Assembly: GCF_001469165.1 (NCBI RefSeq) | Contig: NZ_JABX01000047.1 | Location: forward strand, 1 to 43,981 | Origin: Thiohalocapsa sp. ML1 | Lineage (GTDB): Bacteria; Pseudomonadota; Gammaproteobacteria; Chromatiales; Chromatiaceae | Direction of reading: 5' to 3' | DNA: 43,981 bases | In this document: positions 1-9,089 of the stretch, piece by piece | How the letters are laid out: the number at the start of each line of letters is the position of its first letter | Numbering within the stretch: the stretch's first letter is position 1 | Position numbers and translations under genes: made by a program | Notes under the pieces: generated by a model | Databases searched by the model: none | What the model was told of the DNA's origin: nothing | The model's input: only the letters and a program-made list of their open reading frames with translations

Positions 1-2
1 AA

Positions 3-275
3 GCGCGCCGCCTGGCATTCGTGCGCGAGCGAGCCTTGCACGATGAAGTGTCCTTCTTGAACGAGGCTAAGCGGGAAGGCCGCGACGAAGGCCGCAAGGA
101 AGGCCGCAAGGAAGGCCGCGAGGAAGGCCGCAAGGAAGGCCGCAAGGAAGGCCGCGAGGAAGCCCGCAACGAGACAGCACGCAACCTCATCGCAATGAAC
201 CTGTTGACCGACGAGCAGATTGCCGCAGCGTCGGGCTTGTCGGAAACGGCGGTGCAAGCGCTCCGCGAGCGCTGA
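3..275 (+). CDS. C-terminal tail of Rpn-family nuclease/transposase (5' end outside window)
   Basis: The frame is open to the left edge, so this is the end of a longer gene; the GTG at 21 is internal. The visible residues (ARRLAFVRERALHDEV, then a run of charged four-residue units GRKE/GREE/GRDE, then a helical end with TDEQIAAASGLSETAVQAL) match the C-terminal tail common in Rpn-type PD-(D/E)XK recombination-promoting nucleases. Those proteins have an N-terminal nuclease domain, which lies off the window. The charged run is coded by about seven 12-nt units and is probably a long charged helix. Identification rests on tail style only, because the catalytic domain is not visible. Confidence 0.7.
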   Translation, partial: ARRLAFVRERALHDEVSFLNEAKREGRDEGRKEGRKEGREEGRKEGRKEGREEARNETARNLIAMNLLTDEQIAAASGLSETAVQALRER

Positions 276-400
276 CCGGCAGGCTTAGCTCCGTAGATAC
301 TCCGCTCCGCGGCCCCGCGCACCGGTCGCAGCCCTCCTCGGCCCTCGGCCCTCGCCCCTCCGCGTCGAAGTCTCGCCCCCAGCCCAACCGCCAGAACGGC

Positions 401-406
401 TATAAT
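401..406 (+). promoter_or_regulatory. Putative -10 box upstream of GT2 gene
   Basis: A perfect TATAAT lies 51 nt before the GTG start at 457 in otherwise very GC-rich sequence. No good -35 box is seen 16-18 nt upstream, so an activator or an extended form would be needed if this is a real promoter. Confidence 0.4.
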
Positions 407-456
407 CCCCGCCGCGCATCCCCCACGCCGCCGAACCCACCGCGCAGACCCGCACC

Positions 457-1473
457 GTGAAGCTCATCGTTCAAATCCCCTGCTTCAACGAAGAGCAGAC
501 GCTGCCGGAAACGGTCGCCGACATCCCGCGGCAGATCGACGGCATCGACACGGTCGAGATCCTCGTCATCGACGACGGCAGCCGCGACCGCACCGTCGAC
601 GTCGCCCGCGAGATCGGCGTCGACCACGTCATCCGCAACAAGCGCAACGTCGGCCTCGCCCGCAGCTTCCGCAAAGGGCTCGACGCCTGCCTCGTGCGTG
701 GCGCCGACATCATCGTCAACACCGACGGCGACAACCAGTACGCCGGCGCCGACATCCCCAAGCTGGTGCAGCCCATCCTCGAAGGCCGCGCCGACATGGT
801 CATCGGCGACCGCGAGACCGACAAAATCCCGCACTTCTCGCCGCTCAAGAAGTTCCTGCAACATCTCGGCAGCGGCGTCGTGCGCAAGCTCGCCGGCATC
901 TGGGTACCGGACACGGTCAGCGGTTTCCGCGCCTTCTCGCGCGAAGCCGCCATCCGCCTCAACGTGGTGTCCAGCTTCAGCTACACCATCGAAACCGTCA
1001 TCCAGGCCGGCAAACGCCAGCTTTATGTTGACTCCGTACCGATCCGCACCAACCCCAAGACCCGCGACTCGCGCCTCTTCAAGAGCATCCCGCACTTCGT
1101 CCAGAACTCCCTCGGCACCATGGTACGCATGTACGCCATGTACCAGCCGCTGCGGGTGTTTTTCATACTCGGTGCGGCGCTGACCCTCATCGGCGCCCTG
1201 CCGATCATCCGGTTTTTGTTCTTTTACTTTGTCGGCACCGGCGCGGGCCACATCCAGTCCCTGCTGCTCGGCAGCGTGCTGGTCATCCTCGGTTTCATCA
1301 CGTTCATGATCGGCCTGGTCGCCGACCTCATCTCATTCAATCGGCAATTGCTGGAAATGACGCTCGAACGTGTCCGCAGACTCGAGCTGGATCATTTCGG
1401 CAGCGACGCCACCCTGGGCTCCGACGCGGTGCACAGGCGGGCCGAGGACGGTGCGGACCCATCTTCTCCGTAA
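457..1473 (+). CDS. Glycosyltransferase family 2, membrane-anchored (polyprenyl-phosphate hexose synthase-like)
   Basis: A 338-residue GT-A glycosyltransferase. The N-terminal domain has IPCFNEE (7-13), the nucleotide-binding VIDDGS (37-42) and an acidic NTDGD (89-92) in the DxD position. The middle part (SGFRAF, about 155-160) resembles dolichol/undecaprenyl-phosphate mannosyl or glucosyl transferases. Two hydrophobic segments (about 232-258 and 266-292) would anchor it in the inner membrane, as in the DPMS/GtrB group. By family it moves a sugar from a nucleotide donor to a lipid carrier or to a growing lipid-linked glycan on the cytoplasmic face. The start is GTG at 457, which gives the standard N-terminus. 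First gene of the polysaccharide run; the exact sugar is unknown. Confidence 0.88.
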   Translation: MKLIVQIPCFNEEQTLPETVADIPRQIDGIDTVEILVIDDGSRDRTVDVAREIGVDHVIRNKRNVGLARSFRKGLDACLVRGADIIVNTDGDNQYAGADIPKLVQPILEGRADMVIGDRETDKIPHFSPLKKFLQHLGSGVVRKLAGIWVPDTVSGFRAFSREAAIRLNVVSSFSYTIETVIQAGKRQLYVDSVPIRTNPKTRDSRLFKSIPHFVQNSLGTMVRMYAMYQPLRVFFILGAALTLIGALPIIRFLFFYFVGTGAGHIQSLLLGSVLVILGFITFMIGLVADLISFNRQLLEMTLERVRRLELDHFGSDATLGSDAVHRRAEDGADPSSP

Positions 1474-1478
1474 CCACG

Positions 1479-1778
1479 ATGCGCCTTAGTCAAGAACACA
1501 TCCAGGCGATCCGCGACAGCGTCGGCAGCATCGCGGGGCCGACTGCACGGGTCCGCGTCTTCGGCTCGCGCGTGCGCGACGACGCCCGCGGCGGCGACCT
1601 GGATCTGCTCGTGGAACTGCCCGAGGCCGTCGAGCACCCGGCACAACTTGCCGCCGGTCTCTCGGCCCGCATCTCGCGCGCCATGCACGGCCGCCAAGTG
1701 GATATCGTGCTGCTTGCACCAAACCTCCGCCGGTTGCCGATTCACGACATCGCGCTGGACGAGGGCGTGCTGCTGTGA
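1479..1778 (+). CDS. MNT-type minimal nucleotidyltransferase (MntA-like antitoxin family)
   Basis: A 99-residue polymerase-beta-fold nucleotidyltransferase. It has the GSRVRDDARGGDLDL signature (GS at 29-30, catalytic D40 and D42) and a third acidic residue in VDIVLL (D75). In characterised HEPN/MNT toxin-antitoxin pairs such as HepT/MntA, the MNT protein adenylylates the HEPN RNase and neutralises it. It starts 6 nt after the GT2 stop. Its expected HEPN partner is present only as an 18-codon remnant (see 1775-1831), so this looks like an orphan antitoxin. A second, more complete pair lies at the right end of the window (42885-43706). Confidence 0.85.
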   Translation: MRLSQEHIQAIRDSVGSIAGPTARVRVFGSRVRDDARGGDLDLLVELPEAVEHPAQLAAGLSARISRAMHGRQVDIVLLAPNLRRLPIHDIALDEGVLL

Positions 1779-1831
1779 CCATCCCGCCGGCGATCCGCGA
1801 AAGGCTGCGCTTCCTGACCAATGTGGTTTGA
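1775..1831 (+). pseudogene. Remnant of HEPN partner gene of the MNT nucleotidyltransferase
   Basis: An 18-codon frame starts at GTG 1775, overlapping the MNT stop by 4 nt as in a coupled operon. It reads VTIPPAIRERLRFLTNVV and then stops. IPPAIRERLRFL is the kind of opening seen in HEPN proteins paired with MNT genes, which normally run about 130-150 residues; nothing of the rest follows. I infer a truncated toxin-side gene. The sequence is too short for certainty. Confidence 0.45.
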
Positions 1832-1861
1832 CTAAGCCGCAGACTGACGAGCCCCCCGCAC

Positions 1862-2989
1862 ATGGACCAAACCACCAACCCGCAACTGCCGCTTCGCGTG
1901 CTCTTCGTCAGCCGCAAATGGCCGCCCGCGGTTGGAGGCATGGAAACCTACAGTGCCGAGCTCTGCGCGGAGTTGTCACAGCTCGTCACCTTGAGCAAGC
2001 GCGTTCTACCGGGCCGAGCCAACGGTTATCCACCGCATCTTGGCAGCTTGCTGTATTTCATTGTCTCCACAGCGGCCAGTCTGCTCCTGCGCGGCGGTCG
2101 CTACGACGTCGTTCACTTCGGCGATCTCGTGCTCTTTCCGCTGGCTTGGTTGCATGCGCAGCGCCACCGCAAGGCTCGGCGCGTGATTACCGTTCACGGC
2201 CTGGATCTGCTCTATGGTCATCGCCGCGGTTTGGGCCCGGCCCTGTACCGCCGCTTCTTGAACTGGGCATGCCACCGCAGCAGCCGCGCAGTCGATTGCT
2301 ATATCGCGAACAGTCGCAACACCGCCCGCATCGCACAGGAAACCGGCTTAGCGCCGGTAACTGCCGTGCCTTTGGGCGTGCGCCTCCGTCATGCTCCGCC
2401 GCGGCTGTCCCCACCTAAGGAGCCTGCGTACATCCTGTTCGTTGGCCGGCTAGTCCCTCGCAAGGGCGCCGCCTGGTTTGCGAGCCAGGTACTGCCGCAA
2501 CTGCCGCCGCCACTGACCCTCCATATCGTCGGCAAGCCATGGGATCAAAAAGAGACAAGCGCACTGCAAGCGAACCCGCGCGTCCAGTTACTCGGCTATC
2601 TTGATCAGCCCGGCCTGGATCGCGAGCGCGCTGGATGTCTGGCAGTAGTCATGCCAAACCGCAGCAGCCGCGATCAGACCGATGTCGAAGGGTTCGGCAT
2701 CGCGGCGCTGGAAGCCGCTCGGGATGGAATCCCCATCATTGCCTCAAACATCGAGGGAATCACGGACGCCATCGTCGATGGCAAGACCGGCTTCCTTGTT
2801 TCCGAAAACGATGTGTCAGAGTGGCAGCAGCGCATCAGCGCCATTCAGGCTTGGTCCCCGGCGCACCGCGCCGAGTACGCAGAAACCGCTATCGCAGCCG
2901 TCGCGGCTCGCTACTCTTGGCACCGCGTAGCCTCCGAAACCGTCCGTGTGTACCAGGAAGACATCGCATCGATCGACGTCTCGGCCTGA
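1862..2989 (+). CDS. Glycosyltransferase family 4 (GT-B)
   Basis: A 375-residue GT-B glycosyltransferase with two Rossmann-like halves. The N-terminal half has VSRKWPPAVGGMETY, the usual acceptor-side glycine-rich opening, and a TVHG histidine (H112). The C-terminal half has LFVGRLVPRKG (192-202) and the retaining-GT EX7E pair in EGFGIAALE (E276 and E284), which binds the nucleotide sugar. No membrane segment is evident; such enzymes act at the cytoplasmic face on lipid-linked glycans. It is followed 35 nt later by the FkbM gene. Donor and linkage cannot be told from sequence. Confidence 0.9.
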   Translation: MDQTTNPQLPLRVLFVSRKWPPAVGGMETYSAELCAELSQLVTLSKRVLPGRANGYPPHLGSLLYFIVSTAASLLLRGGRYDVVHFGDLVLFPLAWLHAQRHRKARRVITVHGLDLLYGHRRGLGPALYRRFLNWACHRSSRAVDCYIANSRNTARIAQETGLAPVTAVPLGVRLRHAPPRLSPPKEPAYILFVGRLVPRKGAAWFASQVLPQLPPPLTLHIVGKPWDQKETSALQANPRVQLLGYLDQPGLDRERAGCLAVVMPNRSSRDQTDVEGFGIAALEAARDGIPIIASNIEGITDAIVDGKTGFLVSENDVSEWQQRISAIQAWSPAHRAEYAETAIAAVAARYSWHRVASETVRVYQEDIASIDVSA

Positions 2990-3024
2990 GCAACCACCGA
3001 CCCACATCGCACAGTTGCCACAAA

Positions 3025-3792
3025 ATGTCTTCCAGCAGTAAGGGCTCTCTCAGCACCCGGATCGCGCGCCGACTGATCACGACGGAGTCCGCGTATCATC
3101 ACGTCCGCCGTGCCCAGTTGCTCGCGATGTATGTCTCACGTCGCGCCCATGAGCAGGACTTCAAATACTTTCGCCGGCTGAATGGGCAAGAAGGCCTGTT
3201 CATAGATGTCGGCGCGAACAGCGGCCAAAGCGCCATCTCCTTCGCCCTGTTCAACAGCACATACCGAATTCACAGCTTCGAGCCGTACACTCAGCTTGAG
3301 CCATCCTTGCGTTTCGCGAAGCGCCTGCTCGGCAAGCGTTACAGCTACAGCATGTTCGGGTTGTCCGACCAGGAGGCTGTCGCGACGCTCTATGTTCCCA
3401 AACTGGGTGACTTGCCATTGCTGGCGAGGGCATCAACGCACGAGTCCGTCGTCTCGGAGCTCATCGCCCACATTCAGCCCCAATACCACCGACGCCTGAC
3501 GGTTGCTGAAATACGAATCCAGCTACGCCCGTTCGACAGCCTCAATCTCGCTCCGCAAATCATCAAAATCGACGTCGAAGGAGCCGAGCCCAGAGTACTG
3601 CAAGGTATGCGCGAGACGCTCATACAGCATCGGCCCCTTCTGCTCATCGAACGATCCAGCTCGTACGACGAATGTCACGCAATACTCAGCCAAGCCGGCT
3701 ACAGCGCGATGGTCTATGACCCTGAAAGCGATGTCATGTCGGAGCTTGCCGACGCTCCGCGATCCACAAACTTTTTTGCTCTGCCGCAATGA
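3025..3792 (+). CDS. FkbM family methyltransferase
   Basis: ATG at 3025 gives a 255-residue protein; the frame is open further upstream, but only as a shadow of the preceding GT4 gene. It has the SAM-binding motif I LFIDVGANSGQSAISFAL, motif II HSFEPYTQLEPSL and the FkbM hallmark IIKIDVEGAEPRVLQGM near the C-terminus. FkbM enzymes are class I SAM-dependent O-methyltransferases often found in polysaccharide loci, where they methylate sugar hydroxyls. The nearest neighbours are glycosyltransferases, which suggests methylation of a glycan residue or a chain cap. The substrate is not inferable. Confidence 0.87.
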   Translation: MSSSSKGSLSTRIARRLITTESAYHHVRRAQLLAMYVSRRAHEQDFKYFRRLNGQEGLFIDVGANSGQSAISFALFNSTYRIHSFEPYTQLEPSLRFAKRLLGKRYSYSMFGLSDQEAVATLYVPKLGDLPLLARASTHESVVSELIAHIQPQYHRRLTVAEIRIQLRPFDSLNLAPQIIKIDVEGAEPRVLQGMRETLIQHRPLLLIERSSSYDECHAILSQAGYSAMVYDPESDVMSELADAPRSTNFFALPQ

Positions 3793-4173
3793 CCTGCGCA
3801 TCTCATGATCCCTGGCATGTCGAACGTCGACTTCCGTCCAGCCTCGCGTCCAGCCTCTCCCGCGAGGACCGGCGCAGAACAGTTCTAGGCCCTTTTCTGC
3901 TCGCTCGCTGCGAACACCCAGTCAGCGGATACCCGCGCCTCAAGCCCCACCGCAGCCGGCTGACAGACGCCCTCATGACCGCGATCGACCTCAATACCAA
4001 GCGCCGTCACGCTTCTGCCGATATCGCGCACCGCGAGCGCAATGGATAATATGCAATTGGCCAGGCGGCAGCTAAGCGCGGAACCTCCCGGCCAAGCAGC
4101 CGATTACAGCAAGAACCAAACTCCGCGCTTCCCAGGCTTTTCGTATACCCCCCAGGCCCAAGGAAACTGACCA
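3793..4173 (+). other. Intergenic region without a supported gene
   Basis: 381 nt between the FkbM and methyltransferase genes. A frame from ATG 3789 (overlapping the FkbM stop) encodes about 86 residues rich in Arg, Ser and His, with no recognisable domain and the look of chance coding in GC-rich DNA. An AAGGAA ribosome-binding site just before 4174 belongs to the next gene. No repeat or strong promoter was found. Confidence 0.5.
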
Positions 4174-4905
4174 ATGCCAGCGTTCAAGAATTACTTGAAA
4201 AGTCTATACACAAGAACAATGACGGAAGCCTATGCGACCGCCTACCAGTCACTAGCAGAAGTCATGCATGAAGATGCCTTACTGCTCGACTGCGGCGCTG
4301 GATCAGGAAATACCTTTGCCAAGCTGCGCAAGCACTTCGATCTGACGGCTCGAAACTACCGTGGACTGGAATGGGACAGCGCCAGTGTCGAATCGGCGCA
4401 GAGCAAAGGGCTTAGTGTTGAGCAAGCTGACCTCAACAAGCCTCTGCCTTTCGCGGAGAACACGTTCTCCGCGGTCGTGGGCCTATCAGTATTGGAGCAC
4501 CTGTTGTATCCCTGTCATTTTGTGCACGAATGCTATCGCGTACTGAAGCCCGACGGGAAGCTCGTTCTTTTGACACCCAATATTGCAACCTATTTCACTG
4601 CTGCACTTATCCTTGCCGGACGTATGCCCTCATCCGGGCCCCACCCGGATTCGAGCGATATGCTCCGTTCCCGCAAGCTCACGTCGCTCAAGGATCATGG
4701 TGCAATTGAAGGCGACACGCCACTGCACAGGCACCTCATCGTTTTCAGTTACGTGGAACTGCGGCAGTTTCTCATCTCGACCGGGTTCCGGTCGGTAGCG
4801 GGCCGCGGGTTCGGCGTTTACCCGTTCCCGCGTTTTCTGCAGCCTATATTAGAGCGGGTTGATGCGAAGCATGCGCACCAAATGGTATTCTCGGCCACGA
4901 AGTAA
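4174..4905 (+). CDS. Class I SAM-dependent methyltransferase (Methyltransf_11 type)
   Basis: A 243-residue methyltransferase. Motif I is LLDCGAGSGNTF, an acidic post-I turn follows in LEWDSASVE, and SVLEHLLYPCHFVHECYRVLKPDGKLVLLTPN is split across motifs III and IV as in UbiE/type-11 enzymes. The start ATG 4174 follows AAGGAA by 8 nt. The context of glycosyltransferases on both sides suggests a small-molecule or glycan methyltransferase of the polysaccharide locus. AT-richer codons than its neighbours hint at separate acquisition, a common pattern in such loci. Confidence 0.87.
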   Translation: MPAFKNYLKSLYTRTMTEAYATAYQSLAEVMHEDALLLDCGAGSGNTFAKLRKHFDLTARNYRGLEWDSASVESAQSKGLSVEQADLNKPLPFAENTFSAVVGLSVLEHLLYPCHFVHECYRVLKPDGKLVLLTPNIATYFTAALILAGRMPSSGPHPDSSDMLRSRKLTSLKDHGAIEGDTPLHRHLIVFSYVELRQFLISTGFRSVAGRGFGVYPFPRFLQPILERVDAKHAHQMVFSATK

Positions 4906-5229
4906 TAAGCCACCGCCAGCCGCACGATACGCTGTAATGATCAATGAAGACGATCATGGCAAGCCGTCGAGCTCGGCGCGCCGCTTCTGCGGCAAAGCGC
5001 AACGGGTCCAGCATCTGCGCCTTTACCAAAACAGCTTTCCACGTGCTCAAGCACGCCTTGTGCCTTGCCTGGCCGCGTTGAGCTCGCGGCGGAAACGCTA
5101 CCACCCAGGCCAATCCAGGGACGTTGCGCAACATCAACGCCATTGGGCAAGTCCGAACTGCGGGCCGGGGATTCCCGGCAGGGCGCGGCGTTTGCGCGAT
5201 GACGCTGTTTCTGCGATCCACGTCGGGTC
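4906..5229 (+). other. Intergenic region without a supported gene
   Basis: 324 nt. Short frames exist on both strands but lack a ribosome-binding site or recognisable domains. No repeat or strong promoter was found. Confidence 0.45.
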
Positions 5230-6273
5230 ATGAAATTCTGGCTACCTTACACACGCGGCGGCAGCGGCGCGGACGTCTCCATCGCGTTTCTCGCGCAGGG
5301 GCTGCGCCAAGCCGGTCATGACGCCACGGCACAGGCCTATGCGCACAAGTATCAGTACGCGCCATGGCTGCTGCGAGCGGCGCGCCCGCCCGCCGGCACC
5401 GACGTGATTATTTCCAATAGCTGGAACGGCTTTGCATTCCACCGCAGGGGCTTAGTCAACATCACGGTGGAACGGCTGTTCGTGCTCGACCCCGCCTACG
5501 GCCCCTACCGAAGCCTCGCACAGACCATCTTCCACCAGACGCTCGTGCGTCATTTCCTGCGCCGCAGCATCGCAACGGCGGATGTCTGCGTTGCCGTGAG
5601 CGATTACACCGCAGAGGCCGTCGCCAAAAACCTGCGTGTCGCGCGGCCGCAAACCATCCTAAACGCCGTCGACACGACCTTCTTCACCCCGGCCCCGCAC
5701 GATGCACGACTCGACGATAGGGCGGCCCGCCCCTTCCGCATGCTGTTCGTCGGCAACTTCACTCGCCGCAAGGGCGCCGACCTGATCATCGAGATCATGC
5801 GCCGGCTCGGCCAGGGTTTCGAGCTCGCCTTTACGAGCGGCAGGCTCGGCACCGCGTACGACAATCTGCCCGCCAATATGCGCTGTCTGGGCAAGCTGTC
5901 CCTAGAAGAGGTCCGCGAGGCCTACCGCGGCGCCGATGCCCTGCTCTTTCCAAGCCGCCTGGAAGGACTGGCCCGCACGGTTATGGAGGCGCTCGCCTGC
6001 GGCACCCCGGTCATCGCGGCGAACACGTCATCACTGCCGGAGGCCGTCGATCACCTCCGGACCGGCATGCTCTGCCCGGTAGATGATGTCGCCGCCTTCG
6101 CAGCGGCCGCCAATAGGCTTGCCGCCGACGAGAATCTTTGGAAAAGCATGGTCAGCGCCGCACGGCAGAGCGCCGTAAGCCGCTTCTCGCTCGACCGCAT
6201 GGTCGGCGAGTATATTGCCTTGGCGTCAGCGCCCGCCTCAACACAGCCCCTCTCGGCCAGCAGTGTCCGCTGA
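5230..6273 (+). CDS. Glycosyltransferase family 4 (GT-B)
   Basis: A 347-residue GT-B enzyme. The N-terminus MKFWLPYTRGGSGADVS is a typical GT4 opening with a glycine-rich loop. The C-terminal half has FVGNFTRRKGADL (about 173-185) and the EX7E signature in LEGLARTVMEALACGTPV (E245 and E253). No signal peptide or membrane helix is seen. It likely adds one residue to the repeat unit from a nucleotide sugar donor, with retention of configuration by family. The gap to the next gene is about 190-260 nt depending on that gene's start. Confidence 0.9.
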   Translation: MKFWLPYTRGGSGADVSIAFLAQGLRQAGHDATAQAYAHKYQYAPWLLRAARPPAGTDVIISNSWNGFAFHRRGLVNITVERLFVLDPAYGPYRSLAQTIFHQTLVRHFLRRSIATADVCVAVSDYTAEAVAKNLRVARPQTILNAVDTTFFTPAPHDARLDDRAARPFRMLFVGNFTRRKGADLIIEIMRRLGQGFELAFTSGRLGTAYDNLPANMRCLGKLSLEEVREAYRGADALLFPSRLEGLARTVMEALACGTPVIAANTSSLPEAVDHLRTGMLCPVDDVAAFAAAANRLAADENLWKSMVSAARQSAVSRFSLDRMVGEYIALASAPASTQPLSASSVR

Positions 6274-6537
6274 AGCCACAACACGGACCCCTACGCCTGC
6301 GCCCAGTGCTAGCGCAGTTCGCAACGCTTCGCTTCTATTGCAGACAGTCTGACAAGGCAATAAAAGATCGCCGTTCCAGCCTTCTTGCTGCTGCTGGCGC
6401 ACCGGAAGGACCAACGGTCCAACCACGCAGCGCCAACTCCACACCGGGACCCGCGTAACGACACTATGGCGCAGCAGGCACAACACGAATCGACTCCGAC
6501 GACGCGGCCGCACTTCCGCACAAAATCTCACAACCAT

Positions 6538-7710
6538 ATGCTGCCTACCCAGAAATCCATTCGTGTGCTCTTTCTCGTCGCAGGAGAGCCTGTGCGCGGA
6601 CTTGCCCCAAGCAGCCGCTTCCGCGTTTATGCATACGCGCCACAGCTCACCGCCGATGCTCGCCTAAGTTTTCGTATTTCCGCCTCGCTACCTGCAAAGT
6701 ATTTCTATGACCGCCCTTTTTTCAAGAAGCACCGGGCTCTTGGCGCAATGGCAATTCCTGTCGGACTTGCGCTGATGTTTCTCACCAGGATACGAGACCT
6801 CGTACGCACCCCTTTCTACGACGTAGTCTATATCCAGAAGCCGCTATTCCCGGGTCGCTTCTACCCACTACTCGAACTTGCTTTTGTCAAGTTCACCCGG
6901 CATTCCATTTTCGACTTCGACGATGCCGTGTTTGTCTACCATCATGCGTCGGATAACGCACGCGCTTCATGGCTTTATCGCTTGTTTGAATACAAAAACA
7001 GCACCGCGCGCATTATCAGCGCAGTATCATGCGTCGTCGCAGGCAACGAGTACCTCGCGACTTACGCTCGGCAATTCAACTCTCGCGTCAGGGTGGTACC
7101 AACGGTCGTCGACACGGACCACTACACACCCGCGCCAGAGACCGTAGCGGCGAGGACGCCCCTAGTGATAGGCTGGATCGGTACGTCAGGCAATCTTGCA
7201 TACCTGGAAGAGTTGGCGCCCGTCATTCGCCGCTTGCAGCAGGATTATCAAGTTGGCCTCTCAATAGTTTGTAACCCGCTCCCCCGTCCACCGAAGTTGC
7301 CGGGTGTAACCTATCGCTGGACACGGTGGACCACAGACGGTGAACTGGAAGCGCTGCGCGCCTTTGACATCGGCATCATGCCGCTACGTGACGGTCCATG
7401 GGAGCGAGGAAAATGCGGGTTCAAACTGTTACAGTACATGGCATGCGCAATCCCTACGGTCGCGTCCCGCGTCGGCGTCAATACTACAATCGTTGCCGAT
7501 GGCGAGAACGGCTTTCTCGCAACGGACATCTCCGAATGGGAACAGAAGCTGCGTCTGCTGCTCGAGCATGAACACCTGCGTAAGCAATTTTCCATCACTG
7601 GGCGCGCGACGGTTGCGCAGCAATACAGTTTGCGCAGCGGCTATCCACTCCTGGCAGAGGCCATCATAGGCGCGGCACAAACCGGCAAGCCCAGAGCATC
7701 GCGAAAGTGA
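6538..7710 (+). CDS. Glycosyltransferase family 4-like protein
   Basis: ATG 6538 places the first beta strand (IRVLFLVAGEP) near the N-terminus, giving about 390 residues. ATG 6466 is an alternative that adds a low-complexity leader, and the open frame extends to 6385. The protein has FDFDDAVFVYH, WIGTSGNLAYL and a C-terminal CGFKLLQYMACAIPTVAS that occupies the donor-binding EX7E region but lacks the first Glu. Such variants are common among GT4-like proteins of polysaccharide loci. A hydrophobic stretch near residues 75-90 may be membrane-associated. The donor is unknown. Confidence 0.82.
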   Translation: MLPTQKSIRVLFLVAGEPVRGLAPSSRFRVYAYAPQLTADARLSFRISASLPAKYFYDRPFFKKHRALGAMAIPVGLALMFLTRIRDLVRTPFYDVVYIQKPLFPGRFYPLLELAFVKFTRHSIFDFDDAVFVYHHASDNARASWLYRLFEYKNSTARIISAVSCVVAGNEYLATYARQFNSRVRVVPTVVDTDHYTPAPETVAARTPLVIGWIGTSGNLAYLEELAPVIRRLQQDYQVGLSIVCNPLPRPPKLPGVTYRWTRWTTDGELEALRAFDIGIMPLRDGPWERGKCGFKLLQYMACAIPTVASRVGVNTTIVADGENGFLATDISEWEQKLRLLLEHEHLRKQFSITGRATVAQQYSLRSGYPLLAEAIIGAAQTGKPRASRK

Positions 7711-7836
7711 TGCAATGCGGATGTCGGCGTCGAGGTGCGGTCACGTGCCAGTTCCGCTGCAATCCGGCTGAGAACGACTGTTATCCAAACCAAGCCGTCC
7801 GGTCCGATGCCTGTCCTCCAGATGGCCGCTAAGAAC

Positions 7837-9066
7837 ATGACAACCCTCCCCTTTCGAGTTGTATTCGTGACGGCGCCCGCCATACCTGCGCCGCGAGGAC
7901 TCATGGCCTCGCAGGTACTTGAAACGGCGATTGCCCTGAGGCGGGAGGGCGTGCTGGTTTCCTGGATCGCCGGGATCCCTGTCACGCTCAACCCGGCCGC
8001 TATCCGCAAGCGCAACGCCGACCTCAAACAGGTCAAAAGGCGTTGCGCCGAGTCCAGCATCCCGCTTTCTATCGTCTGGCTTCCCCCCGCACCGCGCACG
8101 TTGTTGCTGCTCCCCGTTTTCCGTCGGCTCTTTCTAGGCGCCGCCGCCGGCAGCGCGTACAAAAGCTTGCGACACGAGCACGATCTGTCCGCCCCCGTCA
8201 TTCTTCATGCGCGAAGCTATTTTGCGACCGACTTGGCGCTTCGTATCCGGAATGCGGCGAAGAACCATAAGATTCCGGTTTCATTCGACATGCGCAGCAT
8301 CTTTCCAGAGGAAGTCGCAATGCAGAAGCCGCTTCTCGGACGACTACTCTTTGCCTCCCTCAAAGAATGGGAGCTGAAACTGCTTGAGGATTCGGACTAT
8401 GCATTCTTGCCGGTACAGTTTGCTGCTGACCGCATCCGACAGGAAAGCGGAATCACAGTGGATCTGATCAGGATTCAAGGATTCGACCGTGACCCCGATT
8501 GGACGGTCGATTTCGACCGGCGGTGGCAGCGCCGCGCGCTCGGCTTTTCCGGGAGTGTAGAACCCTGGCACAGCCCCGCACTGCTGGCGGAGATATGCAG
8601 AGCAATTCCCGACACGGTCGGACACTTCGCGACCGCAGCACGCCCCCAATTCGCAGAGTTCTCTTGCGAAACCTGGCCCTATTCCGAAATGCACGCTTAT
8701 TACGATGGGCTTCTCGCCTTGATCGTACCCGGACTATCTCGGTCAGAGCAGCGCAGCTACTTTCACAGATTTCAGCTACGATGCAACCTCTTTTCGACCA
8801 AGGCATCAGAAGCGCTCTCCCGCGGCGTACCGTTGATAGTCAGCAACGAGCTTGCAGAACTGGCCGATTTCGTGCGCGAGCACAAGTGCGGCTTCGTGTA
8901 TGACCCGATCAAGAAAACGTTTAATGTCTCAGCGAAGGAACTTGCAGCGCGGCCTGCGTGGGAAGCGGCGACTCAACAGGCCATCGAGGTCGGCGCGGCG
9001 TTTACTCGTCGGACTGTCATGCAGAGCTACTTGCATTGCTGGAACGGCGGGGCAGGCCAATCATGA
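7837..9066 (+). CDS. GT4-like glycosyltransferase fold protein
   Basis: ATG 7837 (MTTLPFRVVFVTAP) is preferred because the first beta strand follows at once; ATG 7807 is an alternative 10 codons upstream. About 409 residues. The N-terminal half has ILHARSYFATDLALRI and SFDMRSIFPEE; the C-terminal half has LGFSGSVEPWHS and STKASEALSRGVPLIVSN, which resembles the donor-binding region of GT4 enzymes in degenerate form. This is probably a glycosyltransferase of the locus, but it is the least typical of the set. It ends 168 nt before the epimerase gene, and that gap contains a good promoter. Confidence 0.72.
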   Translation: MTTLPFRVVFVTAPAIPAPRGLMASQVLETAIALRREGVLVSWIAGIPVTLNPAAIRKRNADLKQVKRRCAESSIPLSIVWLPPAPRTLLLLPVFRRLFLGAAAGSAYKSLRHEHDLSAPVILHARSYFATDLALRIRNAAKNHKIPVSFDMRSIFPEEVAMQKPLLGRLLFASLKEWELKLLEDSDYAFLPVQFAADRIRQESGITVDLIRIQGFDRDPDWTVDFDRRWQRRALGFSGSVEPWHSPALLAEICRAIPDTVGHFATAARPQFAEFSCETWPYSEMHAYYDGLLALIVPGLSRSEQRSYFHRFQLRCNLFSTKASEALSRGVPLIVSNELAELADFVREHKCGFVYDPIKKTFNVSAKELAARPAWEAATQQAIEVGAAFTRRTVMQSYLHCWNGGAGQS

Positions 9067-9089
9067 CGCATCACTCGACTCGCAACCCT

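Noticed and set aside
400-1251. Minus-strand frame opposite the first glycosyltransferase
   Set aside because: Shadow of a GC-rich gene; no domain or ribosome-binding site, while the plus frame has full GT2 motifs.
3789-4049. 86-codon frame overlapping the FkbM stop
   Set aside because: The ATGA overlap looks operon-like, but the product is Arg/Ser/His-rich with no domain and no family resemblance.
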